Shown: piece after piece, positions 1-5,984 of the stretch
How positions within the stretch are numbered: position 1 is the stretch's first letter
How the letters are laid out: every line of letters begins with the position of its first letter
Program-made: the position numbers and the translations under genes
The notes under the pieces: model-generated
What the model saw: only the letters and a program-made list of their open reading frames with translations
Database searches by the model: none
Told to the model about the DNA's origin: nothing
Source of the DNA: Geopsychrobacter sp.
GTDB taxonomy: Bacteria > Desulfobacterota > Desulfuromonadia > Desulfuromonadales > Geopsychrobacteraceae
Length of the DNA stretch: 6,699 bases
NCBI GenBank assembly: GCA_021647445.1
Contig: JAKIUS010000093.1
Location: 1-6,699 of the forward strand
Direction: 5' to 3'

Positions 1-1528
1 CTTTGAAGGCCTGTTGAATGATCTCCTCTACAGTCATGATCTCCTGATCGGTCAGTGCGACGAATTCCTTCTTGCGGCGGTTGTTTGACAATGACCCCTC
101 ATTTTGACGTACGAAATGAATCAGGTTTCCAGCTAGCCGATCCGGCATTTCCACAAAATCCATAATCTCTTTCATGGCGGCGTCATGAGCGAGTAAGTAG
201 GAAATTTCCTTTGGCAGGTCATGTTCAATGGTATTTTTGACGCAGGTATACAGGAATTCGGCGGCATCTGTCGCGTCAAAGTAGCGGTAGAGGTCAAGCG
301 TATCATTCAAGATCGCGACGTTTTTATCTGCAGTTGCTGTCCATTCGATGAAATCCATCAACGGTCCGGTATGGTTTTGCAAGGTGCTCCGGTATTCATC
401 AATGCGGTCCAGCATGACACTCGAGACCGGAAAAACCATGCCTGGTGGGGCAAAGTGGCGTTCTGTCAAAACGTGATGGATGAGACACCTGTGTAACCTC
501 CCGTTACCGTCTTCTAAGGGATGGATAAAGACAAAGCCGAAAGCTAAAATTGCAGCCTGAATGACCGGATCGATGTCTGACGCCCGCATGCGGTTATTGC
601 AGTTGTTCAGACTCAGCATGAGGTCGGGTATATCCTGCGGGCGCGCACCGATAAATTCCGGTAACGGATCATTGTTATGATCACGTTCCCCAAGAAAGAC
701 CCCATCGTTTCGGTAACCGATCCGGGTAAACCGATCATCACCTGTCATTATACGATGCAGCCGATATATTTCAGTTTGGTTGAGTGGCCGTTTCCCAGCT
801 TCCAGAACGGCCCGCCCCCAACGTTCCAGGCGATTTTGTGGTGCCCGTTCCCCCTCAATCTCAAAACTGGCCCTACTGTCGGCAAGTAACAAGAAGCTTG
901 CCGCACGGGCCAATAACCGTGCTCCGGTTCGCCCGACCGTGCTGGCGGCCTTACCTGCCAGATCGAGCTCGATCAATGTTTGCAATTTTTCGGTTCTGCG
1001 AACGATCGGACAAAACCCGCCCTGACCCAAAAGATTGTCACGTACGCGGTGCCGACTCGACAGACGGATTGGACCGATGATGTAGTTTCGTGGATCAAGG
1101 GCATCGACAGCGGCAACATTGGGTGCATCAGCGATATCCAGCTGTCGGCCAATCAAGGTTTCATAAAAAAACCAGATGCGACGGGTGAGGGCCCCTGTGG
1201 GGGTTGCTTTAATAAAACGGCATAATTCAGCTGGTGGTATGCAGTCCAGAACCCTTTTCAGGATCAGCAGGTCAATCTCCTCATGGCGCATGGCAAAAGC
1301 TAAATGGTCAATGGCTGTTGCTGCCGGTGCGTAGCGTTTATCAAAAATACGCCAGTGACCCTCCAGTCTCTGACTGTTCTTGACATGTCGGTTCGAAACA
1401 CAACAGGGGTTTCGAACCGGTGCGGCGACCTTCAACTCATGTACCAGTGCCGACCAGCCGACCAGTTGCGTGTTCTCGGGGATTGGGCCGTCTTGAAAGT
1501 AATCAAGGGCATTAAATTGCAGTTCCAT
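1..1528 (-). CDS. Fic family protein, probable AMP-transferase (3' end outside window)
   Basis: Fic enzymes usually move AMP from ATP onto a Ser, Thr or Tyr hydroxyl of a target protein in the cytoplasm. The reading frame is open from ATG 1528 to the left edge, giving at least 509 residues; the tail is probably only a few residues short of complete. The catalytic motif HPLEDGNGRLHR lies at residues 336-347 (488-523), with catalytic His336 and the acidic, Asn and Arg residues intact; the usual Phe of HPF is Leu. Near the N-terminus, SQRLEG (S52, E56, G57) fits the (S/T)xxxE(G/N) inhibitory helix, so the enzyme should be self-inhibited (N-terminal class). The flap region reads TRIGYRNDGVFLG. 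The start is the only ATG after an in-frame stop just upstream, but no good Shine-Dalgarno precedes it. It points away from the neighbouring toxin-antitoxin pair. No separate antitoxin gene is visible. The target is unknown. Confidence 0.93.
   Translation of the reverse strand, partial: MELQFNALDYFQDGPIPENTQLVGWSALVHELKVAAPVRNPCCVSNRHVKNSQRLEGHWRIFDKRYAPAATAIDHLAFAMRHEEIDLLILKRVLDCIPPAELCRFIKATPTGALTRRIWFFYETLIGRQLDIADAPNVAAVDALDPRNYIIGPIRLSSRHRVRDNLLGQGGFCPIVRRTEKLQTLIELDLAGKAASTVGRTGARLLARAASFLLLADSRASFEIEGERAPQNRLERWGRAVLEAGKRPLNQTEIYRLHRIMTGDDRFTRIGYRNDGVFLGERDHNNDPLPEFIGARPQDIPDLMLSLNNCNNRMRASDIDPVIQAAILAFGFVFIHPLEDGNGRLHRCLIHHVLTERHFAPPGMVFPVSSVMLDRIDEYRSTLQNHTGPLMDFIEWTATADKNVAILNDTLDLYRYFDATDAAEFLYTCVKNTIEHDLPKEISYLLAHDAAMKEIMDFVEMPDRLAGNLIHFVRQNEGSLSNNRRKKEFVALTDQEIMTVEEIIQQAFK
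1389..1419. repeat. Perfect 11-bp inverted repeat inside the fic gene
   Basis: CGGTTCGAAAC at 1389-1399 and GTTTCGAACCG at 1409-1419 are exact reverse complements separated by 9 bases. The repeat lies within codons of the Fic N-terminal region (about residues 37-47, APVRNPCCVSNR), just before the inhibitory motif. It shares the core TTTCGA with the motif array upstream of the gene. It may be an operator or mRNA hairpin, or a by-product of the coding sequence. Confidence 0.6.
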
Positions 1529-1665
1529 GGTCGAAAACCGTTCGCTAAAGTCGAAGATGGCTAAATAAATGCCATTTCAGTCGAAATTGACTATATCCAA
1601 AGGCAGGGTCGAAAGCCACACAAATATGTCGAAAAGTAGCTGAAATGCCTAGGTTGGGTCGAAAG
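1529..1665 (-). repeat. Array of six TTTCGAC motifs upstream of fic
   Basis: On the plus strand the core TCGAA begins at 1531, 1551, 1581, 1609, 1629 and 1659. The spacings are 20, 30, 28, 20 and 30, so the second set of three repeats the first at a constant 78 bp. Five copies read TCGAAA; the copy at 1551 reads TCGAAG. The copies at 1609 and 1659 extend to GTCGAAAG(C/T)CACA. Seen on the minus strand, TTTCGAC recurs through the leader of fic and the last copy abuts its ATG. This looks like a diverged tandem duplication of a three-site unit, perhaps operator or iteron-like protein-binding sites. No binding protein is identified. Confidence 0.55.
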
Positions 1666-1796
1666 TCACAGAAGGAAGACAGAGGTCCTTAATCTTGAAA
1701 ACTCAGGATCTTTCTGGCATAGCGATAGTGAAGTTGATAAGGGCAGAGGGAAAATAAATCTGTCCCGAATGTCGCTGAAAGCATAGTGGATAGGCG

Positions 1797-1830
1797 TTGA
1801 AAAGAATGGTAAGGTATTACTTATCAATAC
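1797..1830 (+). promoter_or_regulatory. Promoter and possible operator of the ParDE-like pair
   Basis: TTGAAA at 1797-1802 and TTATCA at 1821-1826 (18-base spacer) form a plausible sigma-70 promoter. GTATT (1814-1818) and AATAC (1826-1830) are inverted arms around the -10, a likely operator for the ribbon-helix-helix antitoxin. A ribosome binding site AAGGA (1841-1845) lies 7 bases before the antitoxin ATG. The -10 match is only moderate. Confidence 0.45.
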
Positions 1831-1852
1831 TTTTGTAGTAAAGGATACGAAT

Positions 1853-2134
1853 ATGACGACACCAGCAACATCCGTCAAACTTGGGGACGACTTGAAACGC
1901 CGGGTTCAACAATTAGCTCAGCGGCAGCAGCGTTCTTCTCATCGAATCATGTGTGAAGCGATCCGTGTTTATGTCGAAAAAGAAGAAGCCAAAGAACAGT
2001 TCGTTCAGGAAGCCCTGGCATCCTGGAGTTCCTACAAGCAAACAGGAAAGCATTTAACCGGGCAGGAAGTACGGGAGTGGCTGCAAACCTGGGGCACTGA
2101 CAACGAACCCGGGATTCCAGAATGCCACAAGTAA
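1853..2134 (+). CDS. Ribbon-helix-helix (CopG/ParD-like) antitoxin
   Basis: A 93-residue protein. The N-terminal half fits the ribbon-helix-helix fold: a beta strand around residues 6-11 (TSVKLG), a basic helix around 12-25 (DDLKRRVQQLAQRQ), a turn, and a second helix around 29-43 ending IRVYVEKEE. The acidic, Trp-containing C-terminal half (EALASWSSYK, WLQTWG) is the part that in this family wraps and neutralises the toxin. Two antitoxins normally pair through the strands, bind DNA and repress their own operon. The ATG has AAGGA 7 bases upstream. The stop overlaps the toxin start by 13 bases (2122-2134), which indicates translational coupling. The family is clear from the fold pattern and context; the exact subfamily is not. 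Confidence 0.85.
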   Translation: MTTPATSVKLGDDLKRRVQQLAQRQQRSSHRIMCEAIRVYVEKEEAKEQFVQEALASWSSYKQTGKHLTGQEVREWLQTWGTDNEPGIPECHK

Positions 2135-2418
2135 TCGTTACTGAAAATGCCGCTTTGGGCTTGGAACGTTGTCGGCTTTTTTTAGCTGAAAAAGATCGCT
2201 TGGCAACAATCAATGCCGCACAGATAATTGAAAAACAGTTTGCCCGTCTGGAAACCGAGCCGGAATCAGGTCGTCCCGTAGAAAATCATATGGAACTACG
2301 TGAGTTGATCATCTCTTTTGGCAATACTGGCTATATTGCTCTCTATCATCATTCGCTCGATACTGATTCTGTTCTTATCCTTGCATTTCGACACCAGAAA
2401 GAGGTTGGCCACCATTAG
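2122..2418 (+). CDS. RelE/ParE family toxin
   Basis: A 98-residue protein with the ParE/RelE pattern: an N-terminal strand (VIVTENA), two helices (ALGLERCRLFLAEKD and residues around 30-45), then the conserved C-terminal sheet with RELIISFGNTGYIALY (about 60-75) and the closing VLILAFRHQKEVGHH. The Arg residues at RPVE, at RELI and near the C-terminus (FRHQKE) are where this family places functional residues. ParE members poison DNA gyrase and RelE members cleave mRNA on the ribosome; sequence alone does not decide here, though GYIALY...RHQKE looks more ParE-like. It overlaps the antitoxin gene by 13 bases and is probably translated by coupling. Length is normal, so the toxin looks intact. 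The insertion sequence landed 140 bp downstream and did not damage it. Confidence 0.85.
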   Translation: MPQVIVTENAALGLERCRLFLAEKDRLATINAAQIIEKQFARLETEPESGRPVENHMELRELIISFGNTGYIALYHHSLDTDSVLILAFRHQKEVGHH

Positions 2419-2551
2419 CTGTTTTTAGCGTTGTTTGGATGACTTTATTGTCAGTCGTCTGGTAAGGCAATAAAGCAGGAGCGGTTCCAGCCATAACCGA
2501 TAATGCCGTTGATGCTATAGTCGTATAGTGACGGGCTGATGGTAGTGAAAC

Positions 2552-2558
2552 TTATAAA
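2552..2558. repeat. Target-site duplication, left copy (TTATAAA)
   Basis: TTATAAA directly precedes the left inverted repeat and is repeated at 4105-4111 directly after the right one. A 5-bp reading (TATAA, with the element one base longer at each end) is also possible because the target is palindromic. Confidence 0.75.
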
Positions 2559-4104
2559 CTCAACTTTCGCAGACTATAAAAACTCATAACACCATGAAAT
2601 AATTGAACAAAAGCATCATCAACTGTAGTAAAATAGGTTATCGCCAAACAACCTGTTACGAACAAGGAGATGATGCTTTGGATCAGATTGTAGCAGAGAC
2701 TGTTTCATGTCAAAACCAAATTAATTCGTTCTTTGACAATCAGCGCATCGCACTACTACTGAAGCAAAGCAACATGGCCAAACAATGCGGCATCGCACCC
2801 GTTGTGGTGATGCGGATGATCTTCAGCCTGGTTTTCACCGGCAAGAATCTTTTCCGCTATCTGCAGGCCGATGCCTCTGGCAGTGAGGTCGGCAAAGACA
2901 CCGTTTATCGCTTCCTCAATTCGGTCAATGTTAACTGGCGCAAGTTCCTGCATCTGCTCTGTGTTGCCGTTCTCAACAAAAAAATTCTGCCTTTGACGTC
3001 AGTTGATACGCCCAAGGTGTTCATTGTTGACGACTCGCTCTACAACCGTAATCGGAGCAAAAAGGTCGAACTTCTGGCGCGTGTCTATGACCATAACGAC
3101 CAGCGCTACTATCGCGGTTTCCGCCTGTTGACCCTGGGTTGGTCGGACGGCTCAAGCTATTTGCCGGTCTCGTTCAGCTTACTCAGTTCCGCCAACCAGA
3201 AGAACCGTTTAGCACCCATGACTGAGGTTGATAAGCGGACCAATGGGTTCAAGCGTCGGGCCGAGAGTATTCGCAAAGCCCCTGACGTGCTCAAGAGGTT
3301 GGTGAGACAAGCCCACGATAGCGGCATCAGAGCCGATTATCTGCTTTTTGACAGCTGGTTCGCTTTTCCTGCGACGATCATTGGGCTGCTCGAACAAAAA
3401 CAGCAGGTCATTTGCATGCTCAAGTCAGCGAAGACCAAATACGGCTATAAGGGGTTCGATCTCACCCTCAATGAACTTTACAAGAGTGTCCGCAAGCGCT
3501 GTGGACGGGCGAAGATTCTGGCGTCAGTCCAGATTGAGCTGGGGACGAATTCCCAGAAAGAGCCCGTCATGGCCAAGATCGTCTTTGTTCGTGCTCGCGG
3601 TTCTAGAAAATGGCTGGCGCTCCTATCGACCGATATCGACCTGGCTGATGAAGAGATCGTCAAGCTCTACAAGCGGCGCTGGGACATCGAAGTGTTTTTC
3701 AAGATCTCAAAGAGCTATCTGCGTCTGGCCAAGGAGTTCCAGAGTCGCAGTTATGATGCGCTGGTTGCTCATACAACGATTGTGTTCGCCCGCTACATCA
3801 TGCTGGAATTAGCCAGGCGTTCGTCAAATGATCCGAGAACACTGGGCACCTTGTTTCATGCCGGATGCGATGAGCTGCGGCAAGCCAGTTTTACCGAAGC
3901 CGTTACCCTGTTGCTGAACACCCTGCAGCAGTTAGTAAAGAGCTTCGGCGACAAAATCGCAGCGCCGGTCGCAGAGGCGCTGGCAGAATTTATCGCCCAG
4001 ATACCGGGCCTATTACGACGGCCGATGCTACTTCCGGCCTGTATATTTTAAAAACTAATGTAATATCAAACCGTTGCGCCATTTAAGTCGGTGCGAAAGT
4101 TGAG
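2559..4104 (+). mobile_element. Complete IS4-family insertion sequence, 1546 bp
   Basis: The ends are CTCAACTTTCGCA (2559-2571) and its exact reverse complement (4092-4104). Similarity continues inward as GACT after a 2-base offset. A 7-bp direct repeat TTATAAA flanks both ends. The only gene is a full-length transposase with an intact DDE core, so the element looks recent and possibly active. It sits in intergenic DNA between the ParE-like toxin gene and the two exported-protein genes. I could not assign a named ISfinder member. Confidence 0.85.
2678..4051 (+). CDS. IS4-family DDE transposase
   Basis: It catalyses cut-and-paste movement of the surrounding IS. I start it at TTG 2678 (457 residues) because AAGGAG (2664-2669) lies 8 bases upstream; the frame stays open back to another TTG at 2603 (482 residues), which has no ribosome binding site. 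An ATG at 2594 is followed at once by an in-frame stop. Numbered from 2678, the catalytic acids are D118/D119 in FIVDDSLYNRNRSKK, D225 in LLFDSWF and E338 in YKRRWDIEVFFKISK. The last block fits the IS4 signature Y(2)R(3)E(6)K exactly (Y331, R334, E338, K345). The N-terminal part has the helical VYRFLNS region usual in this group. No frameshift or stop is seen. The 5' leader within the IS is short (about 119 bp). Confidence 0.92.
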   Translation: MDQIVAETVSCQNQINSFFDNQRIALLLKQSNMAKQCGIAPVVVMRMIFSLVFTGKNLFRYLQADASGSEVGKDTVYRFLNSVNVNWRKFLHLLCVAVLNKKILPLTSVDTPKVFIVDDSLYNRNRSKKVELLARVYDHNDQRYYRGFRLLTLGWSDGSSYLPVSFSLLSSANQKNRLAPMTEVDKRTNGFKRRAESIRKAPDVLKRLVRQAHDSGIRADYLLFDSWFAFPATIIGLLEQKQQVICMLKSAKTKYGYKGFDLTLNELYKSVRKRCGRAKILASVQIELGTNSQKEPVMAKIVFVRARGSRKWLALLSTDIDLADEEIVKLYKRRWDIEVFFKISKSYLRLAKEFQSRSYDALVAHTTIVFARYIMLELARRSSNDPRTLGTLFHAGCDELRQASFTEAVTLLLNTLQQLVKSFGDKIAAPVAEALAEFIAQIPGLLRRPMLLPACIF

Positions 4105-4111
4105 TTATAAA
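4105..4111. repeat. Target-site duplication, right copy (TTATAAA)
   Basis: Second copy of the 7-bp repeat at 2552-2558, immediately outside the right inverted repeat. Removing the element and one copy restores a continuous intergenic sequence. Confidence 0.75.
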
Positions 4112-4168
4112 CTTATCTACGTTGGTCTGCCCAGAGGACACCCCGCCGTGGACGCGATGGAAATTTTT

Positions 4169-4681
4169 CTACTCCACAATTGTAACGATTGATTTGTCAG
4201 TCGTAATAATCTGTTCGCTGTTTATGTATACAATGTTTTTGTCGGCACTATCGATTTTTTTATAAGGAACACCTTTGATAATCGCGATTTTGGCGCTGTT
4301 TTCTATATTGTTGCTTAGCGAGATTGCTTCTTCGGCAGACATTTCTGGTGCTTTTATAGAAAAGATAAAAAAGTCAGTTTCTTGTTTTTTGACTCTATAA
4401 GGAGCAATGGCAGTGTCAGAGTTATCTTCGGAATAAATCAGGTGACGGCAGTTGTACTCAATAATGGTTTCGTTGTTGTTGCTGACGTACGCGCTAACAT
4501 CTTCTATCTCGCCAAACCAGATTACTTTGTCGTTTTCTGAGAGATTTTCAGCGAAGTTGCTTGGGGAGATATCAAAATATAAGTTTTGTTGTGGTTGTAG
4601 CCAATCTGAGTCGGAACCAAAAGCCATGCCAGGGATGGCAAAGGATAATAAAGCGAAAAATACTAGCTTCTTGATTTTCAT
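4169..4681 (-). CDS. Exported protein of unknown function
   Basis: A 170-residue protein with a clear signal peptide: MKIKK, a hydrophobic stretch LVFFALLSFAIPGM, and likely cleavage near AFG before SDSDW. There is no lipobox, so it is probably periplasmic or secreted. The start is ATG 4681, with GGAG 6 bases upstream; a GTG at 4693 in the same frame would overlap that ribosome binding site and is less likely. The mature part is rich in Asn, Ser, Ile and acidic residues, with alternating strands (KVIWFGEIEDV, TIIEYNCRHLIY, FFIFSIKAPE, AKIAIIKGV, KNIVYINSEQI) that suggest an all-beta fold, perhaps OB-like; that is inference. It has one Cys after the signal peptide. It lies 76 bp downstream of the lipoprotein gene on the same strand, so co-transcription is possible. 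Both are more AT-rich than the flanking genes. I do not recognise a family. Confidence 0.75.
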   Translation of the reverse strand: MKIKKLVFFALLSFAIPGMAFGSDSDWLQPQQNLYFDISPSNFAENLSENDKVIWFGEIEDVSAYVSNNNETIIEYNCRHLIYSEDNSDTAIAPYRVKKQETDFFIFSIKAPEMSAEEAISLSNNIENSAKIAIIKGVPYKKIDSADKNIVYINSEQIITTDKSIVTIVE

Positions 4682-4757
4682 TGTAAACTCCACAAGTTAG
4701 ATTGTATTTGCTGTAAATTCTTAATTTTTGAAACCCTGAAATATCTAAGATAGTAAG

Positions 4758-5126
4758 TTATTTTTTTGTTACTTTTGCTGTGACAGTTTCGCTCGGTCCA
4801 AGACCAAAGGTCGTTGGGTTGGTAATCTTAAGCTGTCCATTTATTGGGAGGGTACATTCGTATGCATAAGCCGTTACTTCACTAAAATTTTGGCAACCGG
4901 TGCTTGGTGTCCATGTTACAGCGCCGCCATTTGGTGTGCTTGTCATTTCGAGACGATATGTACCAGAGGTCAATGACCAGGTCATGGATTCTCCCTCGTT
5001 TAACACCCCTAGCCAGTTAACAACGGTAGTATCCACGATTGAACTTTCGCTTGAACTACCGCCGCCACATGCCGATAAAAGAGTTAATACAAGGCAGACG
5101 GTTGTAAATAATAATATTCGCTTCAT
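4758..5126 (-). CDS. Small putative lipoprotein of unknown function
   Basis: A 122-residue protein with a lipoprotein signal: MKR, hydrophobic residues ILLFTTVCLVLTL, then the lipobox LSAC with Cys20 as the expected lipidated residue, followed by a GGGSSSESS linker. No Asp follows the Cys, so outer-membrane delivery is expected if the host is Gram-negative. The mature domain (about 85 residues) is Thr/Ser/Gly-rich with a probable beta-sandwich pattern (SMTWSLTSGTYRLEMTS, AVTWTPS, GQLKITNP, ETVTAKVTKK). Two Cys residues (TGC and YEC) could form a disulfide. The start is chosen at the second of two adjacent ATGs, which lies 5 bases after GGAGG (5132-5136); the first (5129) would be only 2 bases away. 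A promoter and terminator-like leader lie upstream. Function is unknown. Confidence 0.78.
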   Translation of the reverse strand: MKRILLFTTVCLVLTLLSACGGGSSSESSIVDTTVVNWLGVLNEGESMTWSLTSGTYRLEMTSTPNGGAVTWTPSTGCQNFSEVTAYAYECTLPINGQLKITNPTTFGLGPSETVTAKVTKK

Positions 5127-5139
5127 CATTCCCTCCAGG

Positions 5140-5170
5140 AAAAAATAAAACCACCCTGAGAATAGGGTGG
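5140..5170 (-). terminator. Terminator-like hairpin in the lipoprotein leader (attenuator candidate)
   Basis: Read on the minus strand, CCACCCT (5170-5164), a 6-base loop and AGGGTGG (5157-5151) form a perfect 7-bp stem followed by TTTTATTTTTT (5150-5140). This is a typical intrinsic terminator for minus-strand transcription. Only 3 bases separate the T-run from the GGAGG ribosome binding site of the lipoprotein gene, so no promoter fits between. It therefore sits in that gene's 5' leader, or ends another transcript from the right. Confidence 0.7.
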
Positions 5171-5234
5171 ATCAATGGACTTAGGGGCCCCCTCAGTGAT
5201 TTTGATTTGAGAGTGTAAAACAATAAACTTTAGA

Positions 5235-5263
5235 AATATATCCAAATATGGTGAGGCTGGCAA
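5235..5263 (-). promoter_or_regulatory. Candidate promoter for the lipoprotein gene
   Basis: On the minus strand TTGCCA (5263-5258) and TATATT (5240-5235) are spaced by exactly 17 bases, a good sigma-70 match. Transcription would begin near 5228 and give a leader of about 100 bases that includes the hairpin at 5140-5170 and a GGGGCCCC palindrome at 5184-5191. Confidence 0.5.
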
Positions 5264-5367
5264 TTTCAGATGCGGTTTTGATAGTGCACATGCCTTTTCG
5301 GCCAAAGCGCACAGTATTCCGAAGCAGTGGGATCCGCTCGTTCTTCGCTCCTCGGCGCGCTAAGACC

Positions 5368-5550
5368 GGCGAGGCGAGCTGGACGCCCAGAAAGCGCCGG
5401 TAAAAGCCGGCATGGATCAGGAGGTGAAAATCCTCCACATGGTAAAGGCTAGCGACCAGCCGTGACCCCGAGTCATGCGTTGGCCTTCCGTAAGGGAGGC
5501 AGCGAAGCGTTGACAGGGGGCGAAGTATCGATACGCTCGTTTTCCTCGCT
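5368..5550 (+). ncRNA. Structured RNA, candidate HEARO / IscB omega-RNA
   Basis: About 183 bases fold almost entirely into helices. A long-range closing stem pairs 5368-5379 with 5535-5539 plus 5544-5550 (12 bp, one G-U, a TTTT bulge). Inside, in order: CTGG/CCAG (5379-5390), GCCGG/CCGGC (5396-5411), GGAGG/CCTCC (5420-5436), GGCT/AGCC (5447-5461), then CCCC-GA-GTCA paired with TGAC-A-GGGG (5466-5475 with 5511-5519), capped by a GTAA tetraloop hairpin (5483-5500). The blocks GGCTAGCGACC, GTGACCCCGAGTCA and GTTGACAGGGG resemble my recollection of the HEARO class, the guide-carrying RNA encoded just upstream of IscB nucleases. A degenerate IscB-like start follows 24 bases later on the same strand, as expected for such a locus. 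The alternative is a fragment of group II intron domain I; no domain V or reverse transcriptase is present. The exact ends, including any 5' guide, are not determined. Confidence 0.55.
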
Positions 5551-5573
5551 CCTCTGTCCATACTGGCGGGCCC

Positions 5574-5656
5574 ATGTAATTATACTTTTCGTCCATAACG
5601 CCAACAGAAAAATCCCTTCAAGCACAAGACGCGACACCTCTTGCTCTTACTTGTCT
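5574..5656 (+). pseudogene. Degenerate 5' fragment of an IscB-like gene
   Basis: IscB proteins are RNA-guided HNH/RuvC nucleases whose N-terminus reads roughly VFVLNANGKPLMPC followed by an RARxLLxxGKA motif. Here, from codon 5585, the plus strand encodes LFVHNANRKIPSSTRR. Shifting frame after about 5632, it continues as a HLLLLL run (codons from 5634). The match covers FV, NAN, K, P, RR and LL in the right order, with a small deletion after the Lys. An ATG at 5574 is one base out of frame. At least two frameshifts are needed, and similarity stops where mazF ends (5655). So only the first 25-30 codons remain and it cannot make protein. Identification rests on a short, weak match plus its position behind the structured RNA. 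Confidence 0.42.
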
Positions 5657-5984
5657 ACCAGAGCAAAGCCTCAACCTTGGCAAGGGTTTCATTCAGGACT
5701 GACTGTTCCACGGACCCCTCTTTTTTGGCTTTACAGGCGACCCAGTCAAGACTTTTGATTTGGTCTGCGAGGACCACCCCCTCCTTGCCGCTAACCTTGA
5801 TCACCACCTCAAACGGATAGCCTTTAATTGAAGTTGTCAGAGGGCAGCAAAGCATCAGGTGGGTAATTTTATTGTATCGTTTTGGCGATAGAACCAAAGC
5901 CAGGCGGTGCCCTGCCTGCTCATGTCCCGCTTGTGGATTGAACTGCAACCACACCACATCTCCCCGATCCGGTACATAAGCCAT
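5655..5984 (-). CDS. mazF: MazF mRNA interferase toxin
   Basis: A 109-residue endoribonuclease that cleaves single-stranded mRNA at short sequence motifs and stops translation when MazE is lost. It closely follows E. coli MazF: YVPDRGDVVWLQFNP at the N-terminus, then GHEQAGHRLALVLSP with catalytic-region Glu22 and Arg27, PLTTSIKGYPFEVV with Thr50, and VVLADQIKSLDW. The usual HRPA is HRLA here (Pro to Leu). Length matches the family, so it looks functional. The ATG directly follows the mazE stop with no gap. Its AAGGAG ribosome binding site (5994-5999) lies within the mazE 3' end, 9 bases before the start, so the two are co-translated. Its stop abuts the IscB-like remnant on the opposite strand. 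Confidence 0.95.
   Translation of the reverse strand: MAYVPDRGDVVWLQFNPQAGHEQAGHRLALVLSPKRYNKITHLMLCCPLTTSIKGYPFEVVIKVSGKEGVVLADQIKSLDWVACKAKKEGSVEQSVLNETLAKVEALLW

Noticed and set aside
1389..1419. tRNA T-arm-like sequence GGTTCGAAAC
   Set aside because: No cloverleaf can be built around it, and it lies inside well-conserved fic codons.
221..1564. Several plus-strand open frames of 70-98 codons
   Set aside because: They are shadows of the fic gene on the other strand; the minus-strand translation contains the whole Fic motif set.
1529..1665. CRISPR array
   Set aside because: The repeated unit is only 6-13 bases, the spacings alternate between about 20 and 30 bases, and no cas genes are present.
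2419..2551. Hidden gene or RNA between the toxin gene and the IS
   Set aside because: Only short weak inverted repeats (TTATTG/CAATAA; CTATA/TATAG) are seen, and no open frame with a start signal.
2603..2677. Longer transposase start at TTG 2603
   Set aside because: No ribosome binding site precedes it, whereas TTG 2678 has AAGGAG at 8 bases. It cannot be excluded without homologue alignment.
5375..5540. Group II intron fragment
   Set aside because: The hairpin with GTGAAAA and the ACATGG-AAAGG stretch recall group II introns, but there is no GTGCG-type 5' end in the right place, no domain V and no reverse transcriptase. The IscB-like start behind it fits HEARO better. Kept as the alternative.
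5193..5561. Long minus-strand open frame (122 codons) opposite the structured RNA
   Set aside because: It runs antisense through the RNA helices, has no ribosome binding site I can see and no recognisable domain. Such frames are a by-product of stable RNA sequence.
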